In this document: positions 1-10,567 of the stretch, in pieces
How positions within the stretch are numbered: the first letter of the stretch is position 1
Layout of the letters: the number at the start of each line of letters is the position of its first letter
NCBI GenBank assembly: GCA_945910005.1
Contig: CAMDTW010000642.1
Coordinates: 1,798,001 to 1,862,000, forward strand
DNA length: 64,000 nucleotides
Origin: Isoperla grammatica
Lineage: Eukaryota; Arthropoda; Insecta; Plecoptera; Perlodidae
Direction: 5' to 3'
Notes under the pieces: generated by a model
The model's database searches: none
Seen by the model: the letters and a program-made list of their open reading frames with translations, nothing else
Told to the model about the DNA's origin: nothing
Made by a program: the position numbers and the translations under genes

Positions 1-94
1 GGAAACATGCGTTGTCCTCATATGTTGCATGTAGTGGCTTCTATGTCACTGACTTAGCGCAGGGTTTATCAAGTACAGTCACCTTCACAAGCGA
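1..94 (+). repeat. Representative 94-bp satellite monomer
   Basis: This unit serves as the reference for monomer coordinates. The consensus is about 47% GC (22 G, 22 C, 24 A and 26 T in the version I counted). Internal structure: an imperfect direct repeat at 6-15 and 19-28 (CATGCGTTGT and CATACGTTGC in the common variant); a 6-bp inverted repeat, ACATGC at 5-10 and GCATGT at 27-32; a 5-bp inverted repeat, TGACT at 50-54 and AGTCA at 77-81; and three GTCAC pentamers at 45-49, 78-82 and 84-88 (the last needs G at 84). Frequent variable sites are 19 (C/G), 23 (C/T), 32 (T/A), 41-42 (CT/TC), 55 (T/A), 63 (G/A), 84 (G/T) and 93 (G/A). Confidence 0.9.
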
Positions 95-2067
95 GGAAAC
101 ATGCGTTGTTCTCATATGTTGCATGAAGTGGCTTTCATGTCACTGACTTAGCGCAGGGTTTATCAAGTACAGTCACCGTCACAAGCGAGGAAACATGCGT
201 TGTTCTCATATGTTGCATGAAGTGGCTTTCATGTCACTGACTTAGCGCAGGGTTTATCAAGTACAGTCACCGTCACAAGCAAGGAAACATGCATTGTCCT
301 GATATGTTGCATGAAGTGGCTTCTATGTCACTGACTTAGCGCAGGGTTTATCAAGTACAGTCACCGTCACAAGCGAGGAAACATGCGTTGTCCTCATATG
401 TTGCATGTAGTGGCTTCTATGTCACTGACTTAGCGCAGGGTTTATCAAGTACAGTCACCGTCACAAGCGAGGAAACATGCGTTGTCCTCATATGTCGCAT
501 GCAGTGGCTTCTATGTCACTGACTTAGCGCAGGGTTTATCAAGTACAGTCACCGTCATTTGCAAGGAAACATGCGTTGTCCTGATATGTTGCATGTAGTG
601 GCTTCTATGTCACTGACTTAGCGCAGGGTTTTTCAAGTACAGTCACCGTCACAAGCAAGGAAACATGAGTTGTCCTGATATGTTGCATGTAGTGGCTTCT
701 ATGTCACTGACTAAGCGCAAGGTTTATCAAGTACAGTCACCGTCACAATCGAGGAAACCTGCGTTGTCCTGATACGTTGCATATAGTGGCTTTCATGTCA
801 TTGACTTAGCGCAGGGTTTATCAAGTACAGTCACCGTCACAAGCAAAAAAACATGCGTTGTCCTGATATGTTGCATGTAGTGGCTTCTAAGTCACTGACT
901 TAGCGAAGGGTTTATCATGTACAGTAACCGTTACAAGCAAGGAAACATGCCTTGTCCTCATACGTTGCATGTAGTGGCTTCTATGTCACTGACTTAGCGC
1001 AAGGTTTATCAAGTACAGTCACCGTCACAAGCAAGGAAACATGCGTTGTCCTCATACGTTGCATGTAGTGGCTTTCATGTCACTGACTTAGCGCAGGGTT
1101 TATCAAGTACAGTCACCGTCACAAGCAAGGAAACATGCGTTGTCCTGATATGTTGCATGTAGTGGCTTCTATGTCACTGACTAAGCGCAGGGTTTATCAA
1201 GTACAGTCACCGTCACAAGCAAGGAAACATGCGTTGTCCTGATATGTTGCATGTAGTGGCTTTCATGTCACTGACTTAGCGCAGGGTTTATCAAGTACAG
1301 TCACCGTCACAAGCAAGGAAACATGCGTTGTTCTTTTACGTTGCAAGTAGGGGCTTCTATGTCACTGACTTAGCGCAGGGTTTATCAAGTACAGTCCCCG
1401 TCACAAGCAAGGAAACATGCGTTGTCCTCATACGTTGCATGTAGTGGCTTCTATGTCACTGACTTAGCGCAGGGTTTATCAAGTACAGTCACCGTCACAA
1501 GCGAGGAAACATGCGTTGTCTTCATACGTTGCATGTAGTGGCTTCTATGTCACTGACTTAGCGCAGGTTTTATCAAGTACAGTCACCGTCACAAGCGAGG
1601 AAACATTCGTTGTCCTGATATGTTGCATTAAGTGCCTTATATGTCACTGACTAAGCGCAAGGTTTATCAAGTACATTCACCGTCACAATCGAGGAAACCT
1701 GCGTTGTCCTGATACGTTGCATATAGTGGCTTTCATGTCACTGACTTAGCGCAGGGTTTATCAAGTACAGTCACCGTCACAAGCGACGAAACATGCGTTG
1801 TCGTAATATGTTGCATGTAGTGGCTTTCATGTCACTGACTTAGCGCAGGGTTTATCAAGTTCAGTCACCGTCACAACCAAGGAAACATGCGTTGTCCTGA
1901 CACGTTGCATGTAGTGGCTTCTATAACACTTACTAAGCGCAAGGGTTTGTCAAGTACAGTCACCGTCACAAGCGAGGAAACATGCGTTGTCCTCATACGT
2001 TGCATGTAGTATCCTTCATGTCACTGACTTAGGGCAGGGTTTATCAAGTACAGTCACCGTCACAAGC
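1..2067 (+). repeat. Higher-order block, copy 1 of a ~7.2-kb-spaced duplication
   Basis: This ~22-monomer block recurs at 7236-9302 with a constant offset of 7235 bp (77 monomers minus 3 bp). Shared rare variants include the CGTCATTTGC variant (558 and 7793), the 'cattcg' monomer near 1604 and 8839, and GTCGTAATATG (1800 and 9035). The two copies differ clearly between about 1650 and 1733, where this copy carries a different monomer type. They part after about 2067, where one continues with 'gcaagg' and the other with 'gcgagg'. The true left limit lies outside the window. Confidence 0.8.
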
Positions 2068-4771
2068 AAGGAAACATGAGTTGTCCTGATATGTTGCATG
2101 TAGTGGCTTCTATGTCACTGACTTAGCGCAAGGTTTATCAAGTACAGTCACCGTCACAAGCGAGGAAACCTGCGTTGTCCTGATACGTTGCATATAGTGG
2201 CTTTCATGTCACTGACTTAGCGCAGGGTTTATCAAGTACAGTCACCGTCACAAGCAAGGAAACATGCGTTGTCCTGATATGTTCATGAAGTGGCTTTTAA
2301 GTCACTGACTTAGCGCAGGGTTTATCAAGTACAGTCACCGTCACAAGCAAGGAAACATGCGTTGTCCTCATACGTTGCATGTAGTGGCTTCTATGTCACT
2401 GACTTAGCGCAAGGTTTATCAAGTACAGTCACCGTCACAAGCAAGGAAACATGCGTTGTCCTCATACGTTGCATGTAGTGGCTTCTATGTCACTGACTTA
2501 GCGCAGGGTTTATCAAGTACAGTCACCGTCACAAGCAAGGAAACATGCGTTGTCCTGATATGTTGCATGTAGTGGCTTCTATGTCATTGACTTAGCGCAG
2601 GGTTTATCAAGTACAGTCACCGTCGCATGCAAGGAAACATGCGTTGTCCTGATATGTTGCATGTAGTGGCTTCTATGTCATTGACTTAGCGCAGGGTTTA
2701 TCAAGTACAGTCACCGTCACAAGCGAGGAAACATGCGTTGTCCTCATACGTTGCATGTAAAGGCTTCTGTGTCACTGACTTAGCGCAGGGTTTATCAAGT
2801 ACAGACACCGTCACAAGCGAGGAAACATGCGTTGTCCTGATATGTTGCATGAAGTTGCTTCTATGTCACTGACTTAGCGCAGGGTTTATCAAGTACAGTC
2901 CCCGTCACAAGCGAGGAAACATGCGTTGTCCTCATTCGTTGCATTTAGTGGCTTCTATGTCACTGACTTAGCGCAGGGTTTATCAAGTACAGTCACCATC
3001 ACAAGCGAGGAAACATGCTTTATCCTGATACGTTGCATGTAGTGGCTTCTATGTCACTGACTTAGCGCAGGGTTTTTCAAATACAGTCACCGTCACAATA
3101 GAGGAAACATGCGTTGTCCTGATATGTTGCATGAAGAGGCTTCTATGTCACTGACTAAGCGTAGGGTTTATCAAGTATAGTCACCGTCACAAGCAAGGAA
3201 ACATGCGTTGTCCTGGTATGTTGCATGAAGTTGCTTCTATGTCACTAACTTAGCGCAGGGTTTAACAAGTACAGTCACCGTCACAAGCAAGGAAACATGC
3301 GTTGTCCTGATACGTTGCATGTAGTGGCTTATATGTCACTGACTAAGCCCAGGGTTTTTCAAGTACAGTCACCGTCACAAGCAAGGAAACATGCGTTGTC
3401 CTGATATGTTGCATGTAGTGGCTTCTATGTCACTGACTAAGCGCTGGGTTTATCAAGTACAGTGACCGTCACAAAAGAGGAAACATGCATTGTCCTGATA
3501 TGTTGCATGTAGTGGCTTCTAAATCACTGACTAAGCGCAGGGTTTATCAAGTACAGTCACCGTCACAAGCAAGGAAACATGCGTTGTCCTGATATGTTGC
3601 ATGTAGTGGCTTCTATGTCACTGACTTAGCGCAGGGTTTATCAAGTACAGTCACCGTCACAAGCAAGGAAACATGCGTTGTCCTCATACGTTGCATGTAG
3701 TGGCTTCTATGTCACTGACTTAGCGCAGGGTTTATCAAGTACAGTCACCGTCACAAGCAAGGAAACATGCGTTGTCCTCATATGTTGCATGAAGGGGCTT
3801 CTATGTCACTGACTTAACGCAGGGTTTATTGAGTACAGTCACCTTCACAAGCAAGGAAACATGCGTTGTCCTGATATGTTGCATAAAGTGGCTTCTATGT
3901 CACTGATTTAGCGCAGGGTTTATCAAGTACAGTCACCGTCACAAGCAAGGAAACATGCGTTGTCCTGATATGTTGCATGTAGTGGCTTCTATGTCACTGA
4001 CTTAGCGCAGGGTTTATCAAGTACAGTCACCGTCACAATAGAGGAAACATGCGTTGTCCTGATACGTTGCATGTAGTGGCTTCTATGTCACTGACTTAGC
4101 GCTGAGTTTATCAAGTACAGTCACCGTCACAATAGAGAAAACATGCGTTGTCCTGATACGTTGCATGTAGAGGCTTCTATGTCACTGACTTAGCGCAGGG
4201 TTTATCAAGTACAGTCACCGTCACAAGCAGGGAAACATGCGTTGTCCTCATACGTTGCATGTAATGGCTCCTATGTCACTGACTTAGCGCAGGGTTTATC
4301 AAGTACAGTCACCGTCACAAGCAAGGAAACATGAGTTGTCCTGATATGTTGCATGTAGTGGCTTCTATGTAACTGACTTAGCGCAGGGTTTATCAAGTAC
4401 AGTCACCGTCACAAGCAAGTAAACATGCGTTGTCCTGATATGTTGCATGTAGTGGCTTTCATGTCACTGACTTAGCGCAGGTTTTATCAAGTACAGTCAC
4501 CGTCACAAGCAAGGAAACATGCGTTGTTCTGATACGTTGCATGTAGAGGCTTCTATGTCACTGACTTAGCGCTGGGTTTATCAAGTACAGTCACCGTCAC
4601 AAGCAAGGAAACATGCGTTGTCCTCAACCGTTGCATGTAGTGGCTTCTATGTCACTGACTTAGCGCAGGGTTTATCAAGTACAGTCACCGTCACAAGCGA
4701 GGAAACATGCGTTGTCCTGATACGTTGCATGTAGTGGCTTCTATGTCACTGACTTAGCGCAGGGTTTATCA
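231..4771 (+). repeat. Higher-order block, copy 1 of the ~10.3-kb-spaced duplication
   Basis: About 48 monomers recur in the same order at ~10568-15107. The offset is 10337 bp at the CATTTGC variant (558 versus 10895) and 10336 bp at the 'taaatcactg' variant (AAATCACTGA at 3521 versus 13857). The one-base change is explained by a single deletion: CCTGATATG near 2840 reads CCTGTATG near 13172. The copies carry scattered private substitutions, more than the 12-kb pair further right, so I infer this duplication is older. The left limit is fuzzy because adjacent monomers are so alike. Confidence 0.8.
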
Positions 4772-7700
4772 AGTACAATCACCGTCACAAGCGAGGAAAC
4801 AGGCGTTGTCCTGATATGTTGCATTTAGTGGCTTATGTGTCACTGACTTAGCGCAGGGTTTATCAAGTACAGTCAACGTCACAAGCGAGAAAACATGCGT
4901 TGTCCTAATACGTTGCATGTAGTGGCTTTCATGTCACTGACTTAGCGCAGGGTTTATCAAGTACAGTCACCGTCACAAGCGACGAAACATGCGTTGTCCT
5001 CATATGTTGCATGTAGTGACTTTCATGTCACTGACTTAGCGCAGGGTTTATCAAGTTCAGTCACCGTCACAACCAAGGAAACATGCGTTGTCGTGATACG
5101 TTGCATGTAGTGGCTTCTATGTCACTGACTTAGCGCAGGGTTTATCAAGTACAGTCACCGTCACAAGCGAGGAAACATGCGTTGTCCTCATACGTTGCAT
5201 GTAGTTGCCTTCATGTCACTGACTTAGCGCAAGGTTTATCAAGTACAGTCACCGTCACAAGCAAGGAAACATGCGTTGTCCTCATATGTTGCATGTAGTG
5301 GCTTCTATGTCACTGACTTAGCGCAAGGTTTATCAAGTACAGTCACCGTCACAAGCAAGGAAACATGCGTTGTTTTGATATGTTGCATGTAGTGGCTTCT
5401 ATGTCACTGACTTAGCGCAGGGTTTATCAAGTACAGTCACCGTCGCAAGCAAGGAAACATGAGTTGTCCTGATATGTTGCATGTAGTTGCTTCTATGTCA
5501 CTGACTTAGCGCAAGGTTTATCAAGTACAGTCACCGTCACAATCGAGGAAACCTGCGTTGTCCTGATACGTTGCATATAGTGGCTTTATGTCACTGACTT
5601 AGCGCAAGGTTTATCAAGTACAGTCACCGTCACAAGCAAGGAAACATGCGTTGTCCTGATATGTTGCATGTAGTGGCTTCTACACACTGACTTAGCGCAG
5701 GGTTTATCAAGTACAGTTACCGTCAAAAGCAAGGAAACATGCGTTGTCCTCATACGTTGCATGTAGTGGCTTCTATGTCACTGACTTAGCGCAAGGTTTA
5801 TCAAGTACAGTCACCGTCACAAGCAAGGAAACATGCGTTGTCCTCATACGTTGCATGTAGTGGCTTTCATGTCACTGACTTAGCGCAGGGTTTATCAAGT
5901 ACAGTCACCGTCACAAGCAAGGAAACATGCGTTGTCCTGATATGTTGCATGTAGTGGCTTTCATGTCACTGACATAGCGCAGGGTTTATCAAGTAAAGTC
6001 ACCGTCACAATAGAGGAAACATGCGTTGTCCTCATATGTTGCATGAAGTGGCTTCTATTCACTGACTTAGCGCAGGGTTTATCAAGTACAGTCACCTGCA
6101 CAAGCGAGGAAACATGCGTTGTCCTCATACGTTTCATGTAGTGGCTTCTATGTCACTGACTTAGCGCAGGGTTTATCAAGTACAGTCACCTTCACAAGTG
6201 AGGAAACATGAGTTGTCCTCATATTTTGCATGAAGTGGCTTTCATGTTACTGACTTAGCGCAGGGTTTATCAAGTACAGTCACCTTCACAAGCGAGGAAA
6301 CATGCGTTGTTCTCATATGTTGCATGAAGTGGCTTTCATGTCACTGACTAAGCGCAGGGTTTATCAAGTACAGTCACCGTCACAAGCGAGGAAACATGCG
6401 TTGTCCTCATACGTTGCATGTAGTGGCTTCTATGTCACTGACTTAGCGCAGGGTTTATCAAGTACAGTCACCTTCACAAGCGAGGAAACATGCGTTGTTC
6501 TCATATGTTGCATGAAGTGGCGTTCTTGTCACTGACTAAGCGCAGGGTTTATCAAGTACAGTCACCGTCACAAGCGAGGAAACATGCGTTGTTCTCATAT
6601 ATTGCATGAAGTGGCTTTCATGTCACTGACTTAGCGTAGGGTTTATCAAGTACAGTCACCGTCACAAGCAAGGAAACATGCGTTGTCCTGATATGTTGCA
6701 TGTAGTAGCTTCTATGTCACTGACTAAGCGCAGGGTTTATCAAGTACAGTCACTGTCACAAGCAAGGAAACATGCGTTGTCCTGATATGTTGCACGTAGT
6801 GGCCTTCATGTCACTGACTTAGCGCAAGGTTTATCAAGTACAGTCACCGTCACAAGCAAGGAAACATGCGTTGTCCTGATATGTTGCATGTAGTGGCTTC
6901 TATGTCACTTACTTAGCGCAGGGTTTATCAAGTACAGTCACCGTCACAAGCAAGGAAACATGCCTTGTCCTCATACGTTGCATGTAGTGGCTTCTATGTC
7001 ACTGACTTAGCGCAGGGTTTATCAAGTACAGTCACCGTCACAAGCAAGGAAACATGCGTTGTCCTCATACGTTGCATGTAGTGGCTTCTATGTCACTGAC
7101 ATAGCGCAGGGTTTATCAAGTACAGTCACCGTCACAAGCAAGGAAACATGCGTTGTCCTGATATGTTGCATGTAGTGGCTTCTATGTCACAGACTTAGCG
7201 CAGGGTTTATCAAGTACAGTCACCGTCACAAGCGAGGAAACATGCGTTGTCCTCATATGTTGCATGTAGTGGCTTCTATGTCACTGACTTAGCGCAGGGT
7301 TTATCAAGTACAGTCACCTTCACAAGCGAGGAAACATGCGTTGTTCTCATATGTTGCATGAAGGGGCTTTCATGTCACTGACTTAGCGCAGGGTTTATCA
7401 AGTACAGTCACCGTCACAAGCGAGGAAACATGCGTTGTTCTCATATGTTGCATGAAGTGGCTTTCATGTCACTGACTTAGCGCAGGGTTTATCAAGTACA
7501 GTCACCGTCACAAGCAAGGAAACATGCATTGTCCTGATATGTTGCATGAAGTGGCTTCTATGTCACTGACTTAGCGCAGGGTTTATCAAGTACAGTCACC
7601 GTCACAAGCGAGGAAACATGCGTTGTCCTCATATGTTGCATGTAGTGGCTTCTATGTCACTGACTTAGCGCAGGGTTTATCAAGTACAGTCACCGTCACA

Positions 7701-7897
7701 AGCGAGGAAACATGCGTTGTCCTCATATGTCGCATGCAATGGCTTCTATGTCACTGACTTAGCGCAGGGTTTATCAGGTACAGTCACCGTCATTTGCAAG
7801 GAAACATGCGTTGTCCTGATATGTTGCATGTAGTGGCTTCTATGTCACTGACTTAGCGCAGGGTTTATCAAGTACAGTTACCGTCACAAGCAAGGAA
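4735..7897 (+). repeat. Higher-order block, left copy of a dispersed ~3.1-kb segment
   Basis: This ~33-monomer segment recurs at about 26117-29185, some 21 kb away, and again inside the later duplications. The offset is 21382 bp at two rare landmarks (AGGCGTTG at 4801 versus 26183; TACACACTGA at 5681 versus 27063) and 21288 bp after about 6860. The 94-bp change is one extra monomer here, 6766-6859, recognisable by TTGCACGTAG. The segment also holds 'cacctgcac' and 'gtttcatg' variants near 6090-6130 that tag every copy. Limits are approximate. Confidence 0.75.
6766..6859 (+). repeat. Extra monomer present in only one copy of a duplicated segment
   Basis: This monomer reads TTGCACGTAGTGGCC where its relatives read TTGCATGTAGTGGC. 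The homologous segment at ~28148 goes straight from the preceding monomer type to the following one, so the offset between copies drops by exactly 94 bp here. It was either inserted in this copy or lost from the ancestor of the copies at 26-29, 38-41 and 50-53 kb. Either way the change is one whole monomer in register, as expected from unequal exchange. Confidence 0.75.
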
Positions 7898-9302
7898 ACA
7901 TGAGTTGTCCTGATATGTTGCATGTAGTGGCTTCTATGTCACTGACTAAGCGCAAGGTTTATCAAGTACAGTCACCGTCACAATCGAGGAAACCTGCGTT
8001 GTCCTGATACGTTGCATATAGTGGCTTTCATGTCACTGACTTAGCGCAGGGTTTATCAAGTACAGTCACCGTCACAAGCAATAAAACATGCGTTGTCCTG
8101 ATATGTTGCATGTAGTGGCTTCTAAGTCACTGACTTAGCGAAGGGTTTATCATGTACAGTAACCGTCACAAGCAAGGAAACATGCCTTGTCCTCATACGT
8201 TGCATGTAGTGGCTTCTATGTCACTGACTTAGCGCAAGGTTTATCAAGTACAGTCACCGTCACAAGCAAGAAAACATGCGTTGTCCTCATACGTTGCATG
8301 TAGTGGCTTTCATGTCACTGACTTAGCGCAGGGTTTATCAAGTACAGTCAGCGTCACAAGCAAGGAAACATGCGTTGTCCTGATATGTTGCATGTAGTGG
8401 CTTCTATGTCACTGACTAAGCGCAGGGTTTATCAAGTACAGTCACCGTCACAAGCAAGGAAACATGCGTTGTCATGATATGTTGCATGTAGTGGCTTTCA
8501 TGTCACTGACTTAGCGCAGGGTTTATCAAGTACACTCACCGTCACAAGCAAGGAAACATGCGTTGTTCTGATACGTTGCATGTACGGGCTTCTATGTCAC
8601 TGACTTAGCGCAGAATTTATCAAGTACAGTCCCCGTCACAAGCAAAATAACATGCATTGTCCTTATACGTTGCATGTAGTGGCTTCTATGTCACTGACTT
8701 AGCGCAGGGTTTATCAAGTACAGTCACCGTCACAAGCGAGGAAACATGCGTTGTCCTCATACGTTGCATGTAGTGGCTTCTATGTCACTGACTTAGCGCA
8801 GGTTTTATCAAGTACAGTCACCGTCACAAGCGAGGAAACATTCGTTGTCCTGATATGTTGCATTAAGTGGCTTATATGTCACTGACTTAGCGCAGGGTTT
8901 ATCAAGTACAGTCAACATCACAAGCGAGAAAACATGCGTTGTCCTGATACGTTGCATGTAGTGGCTTTCATGTCACTGACTAAGCGCAGGGTTTATCAAG
9001 TACAGTCACCGTCACAAGCGACGCGACATGCGTTGTCGTAATATGTTGCATGTAGTGGCTTTCATGTCACTGACTTAGCGCAGGGTTTATCAAGTTCAGT
9101 CACCGTCACAACCAAGGAAACATGCGTTGTCCTGACACGTTGCATGTAGTGGCTACTATAACACTTACTTAGCGCAGGGTTTGTCAAGTACAGTCACCGT
9201 CACAAGCGAGGAAACATGCGTTGTCCTCATACGTTGCATGTAGTGGCCTTCATGTCACTGACTTAGGGCAGGGTTTATCAAGTACAGTCACCGTCACAAG
9301 CG
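7236..9302 (+). repeat. Higher-order block, copy 2 of the ~7.2-kb-spaced duplication
   Basis: This is the partner of 1-2067. It keeps the marker series in the same order: CGTCATTTGC at 7793, a monomer pair with 'gagttg' then 'aacctgcg' near 7910-8000, 'gaagggtttatcatg' near 8140, and 'aacacttact' near 9160. Private changes include 'gcaaaataacatgc' near 8642 and 'gcgacgcgac' near 9018. At about 9285-9303 the order jumps back to the sequence type seen at 377, marking a recombination junction. Confidence 0.75.
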
Positions 9303-10567
9303 AGGAAACATGCGTTGTCCTCATATGTTGCATGTAGTGGCTTCTATGTCACTGACTTAGCGCAGGGTTTATCAAGTACAGTCACCGTCACAAGCGAGGA
9401 AACATGCGTTGTCCTCATATGTCGCATGCAGTGGCTTCTATGTCACTGACTTAGCGCAGGGTTTATCAGGTACAGTCACCGTCATTTGCAAGGTGACATG
9501 CGTTGTCCTGATATGTTGCATGTAGTGGCTTCTATGTCACTGACTTAGCGCAGGGTTTATCAAGTACAGTCACCGTCACAAGCAAGGAAACATGAGTTGT
9601 CCTGATATGTTGCATGTAGTGGCTTCTATGTCACTGACTAAGCGCAAGGTTTATCAAGTACAGTCACCGTCACAATCGAGGAAACCTGCGTTGTCCTGAT
9701 ACGTTGCATATAGTGGCTTTCATGTCACTGACTTAGCGCAGGGTTTATCAAGTACAGTCACCGTCACAAACAAAAAAACATCTGTTGTCCTGATATGTTG
9801 CATGTAGTGGCTTCTAAGTCACTGACTTAGCGAAGGGTTCATCATGTACAGTAACCGTCACAAGCAAGGAAACATGCCTTGTCCTCATACGTTGCATGTA
9901 GTGGCTTCTATGTCACTGACTTAGCGCAAGGTTTATCAAGTACAGTCACCGTCACAAGCAAGGAAACATGCGTTGTCCTCATACGTTGCATGTAGTGGCT
10001 TTCATGTCACTGACTTAGCGCAGGGTTTATCAAGTACAGTCACCGTCACAAGCAAGGAAACATGCGTTGTCCTGATATGTTGCATGTAGTGGCTTCTATG
10101 TCACTGACTAAGCGCAGGGTTTATCAAGTACAGTCACCGTCACAAGCAAGGAAACATGCGTTGTCCTGATATGTTGCATGTAGTGGCTTTCATGTCACTG
10201 ACTTAGCGCAGGGTTTATCAAGTACAGTCACCGTCACAAGCAAGGAAACATGCGTTGTTCTGATACGTTGCATGTAGGGGCTTCTATGTCACTGACTTAG
10301 CGCAGGGTTTATCAAGTACAGTCACCGTCACAAGCGAGGAAACATGCGTTGTCCTCATACGTTGCATGTAGTGGCTTCTATGTCACTGACTTAGCGCAGG
10401 GTTTATCAAGTACAGTCACCGTCACAAGCGAGGAAACATGCGTTGTCCTCATACGTTGCATGTAGTGGCTTCTATGTCACTGACTCAGCGCAGGTTTTAT
10501 CAAGTACAGTCACCGTCACAAGCGAGGAAACATTCGTTGTCCTGATATGTTGCATGAAGTGGCTTCT
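9303..10567 (+). repeat. Partial copy of the preceding higher-order block (~13 monomers)
   Basis: The marker CGTCATTTGC at 9485 lies exactly 1692 bp (18 x 94) after its partner at 7793 and 1410 bp (15 x 94) before the one at 10895, so three related units stand in tandem here. The block begins like position 377 and ends in a 'cattcg' monomer near 10530 that then switches to the type seen near 230. It differs from its neighbour at several sites, for example GGTGACATGCG near 9492 and 'gtagggg' near 10272. Confidence 0.7.

Noticed and set aside
1..94. tRNA, 5S rRNA or snRNA origin of the monomer
   Set aside because: I looked for A/B-box-like promoter motifs and cloverleaf pairing. The inverted repeats are only 5-6 bp and no tRNA or 5S landmark motif is present.
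6302..6535. A 77-codon open frame, and sixteen similar frames of 63-71 codons elsewhere, as small protein genes
   Set aside because: They lie wholly within satellite monomers, start and stop at the same monomer sites, recur at the array periods and depend on single-base loss of satellite stops. No promoter, domain or non-satellite sequence accompanies them.
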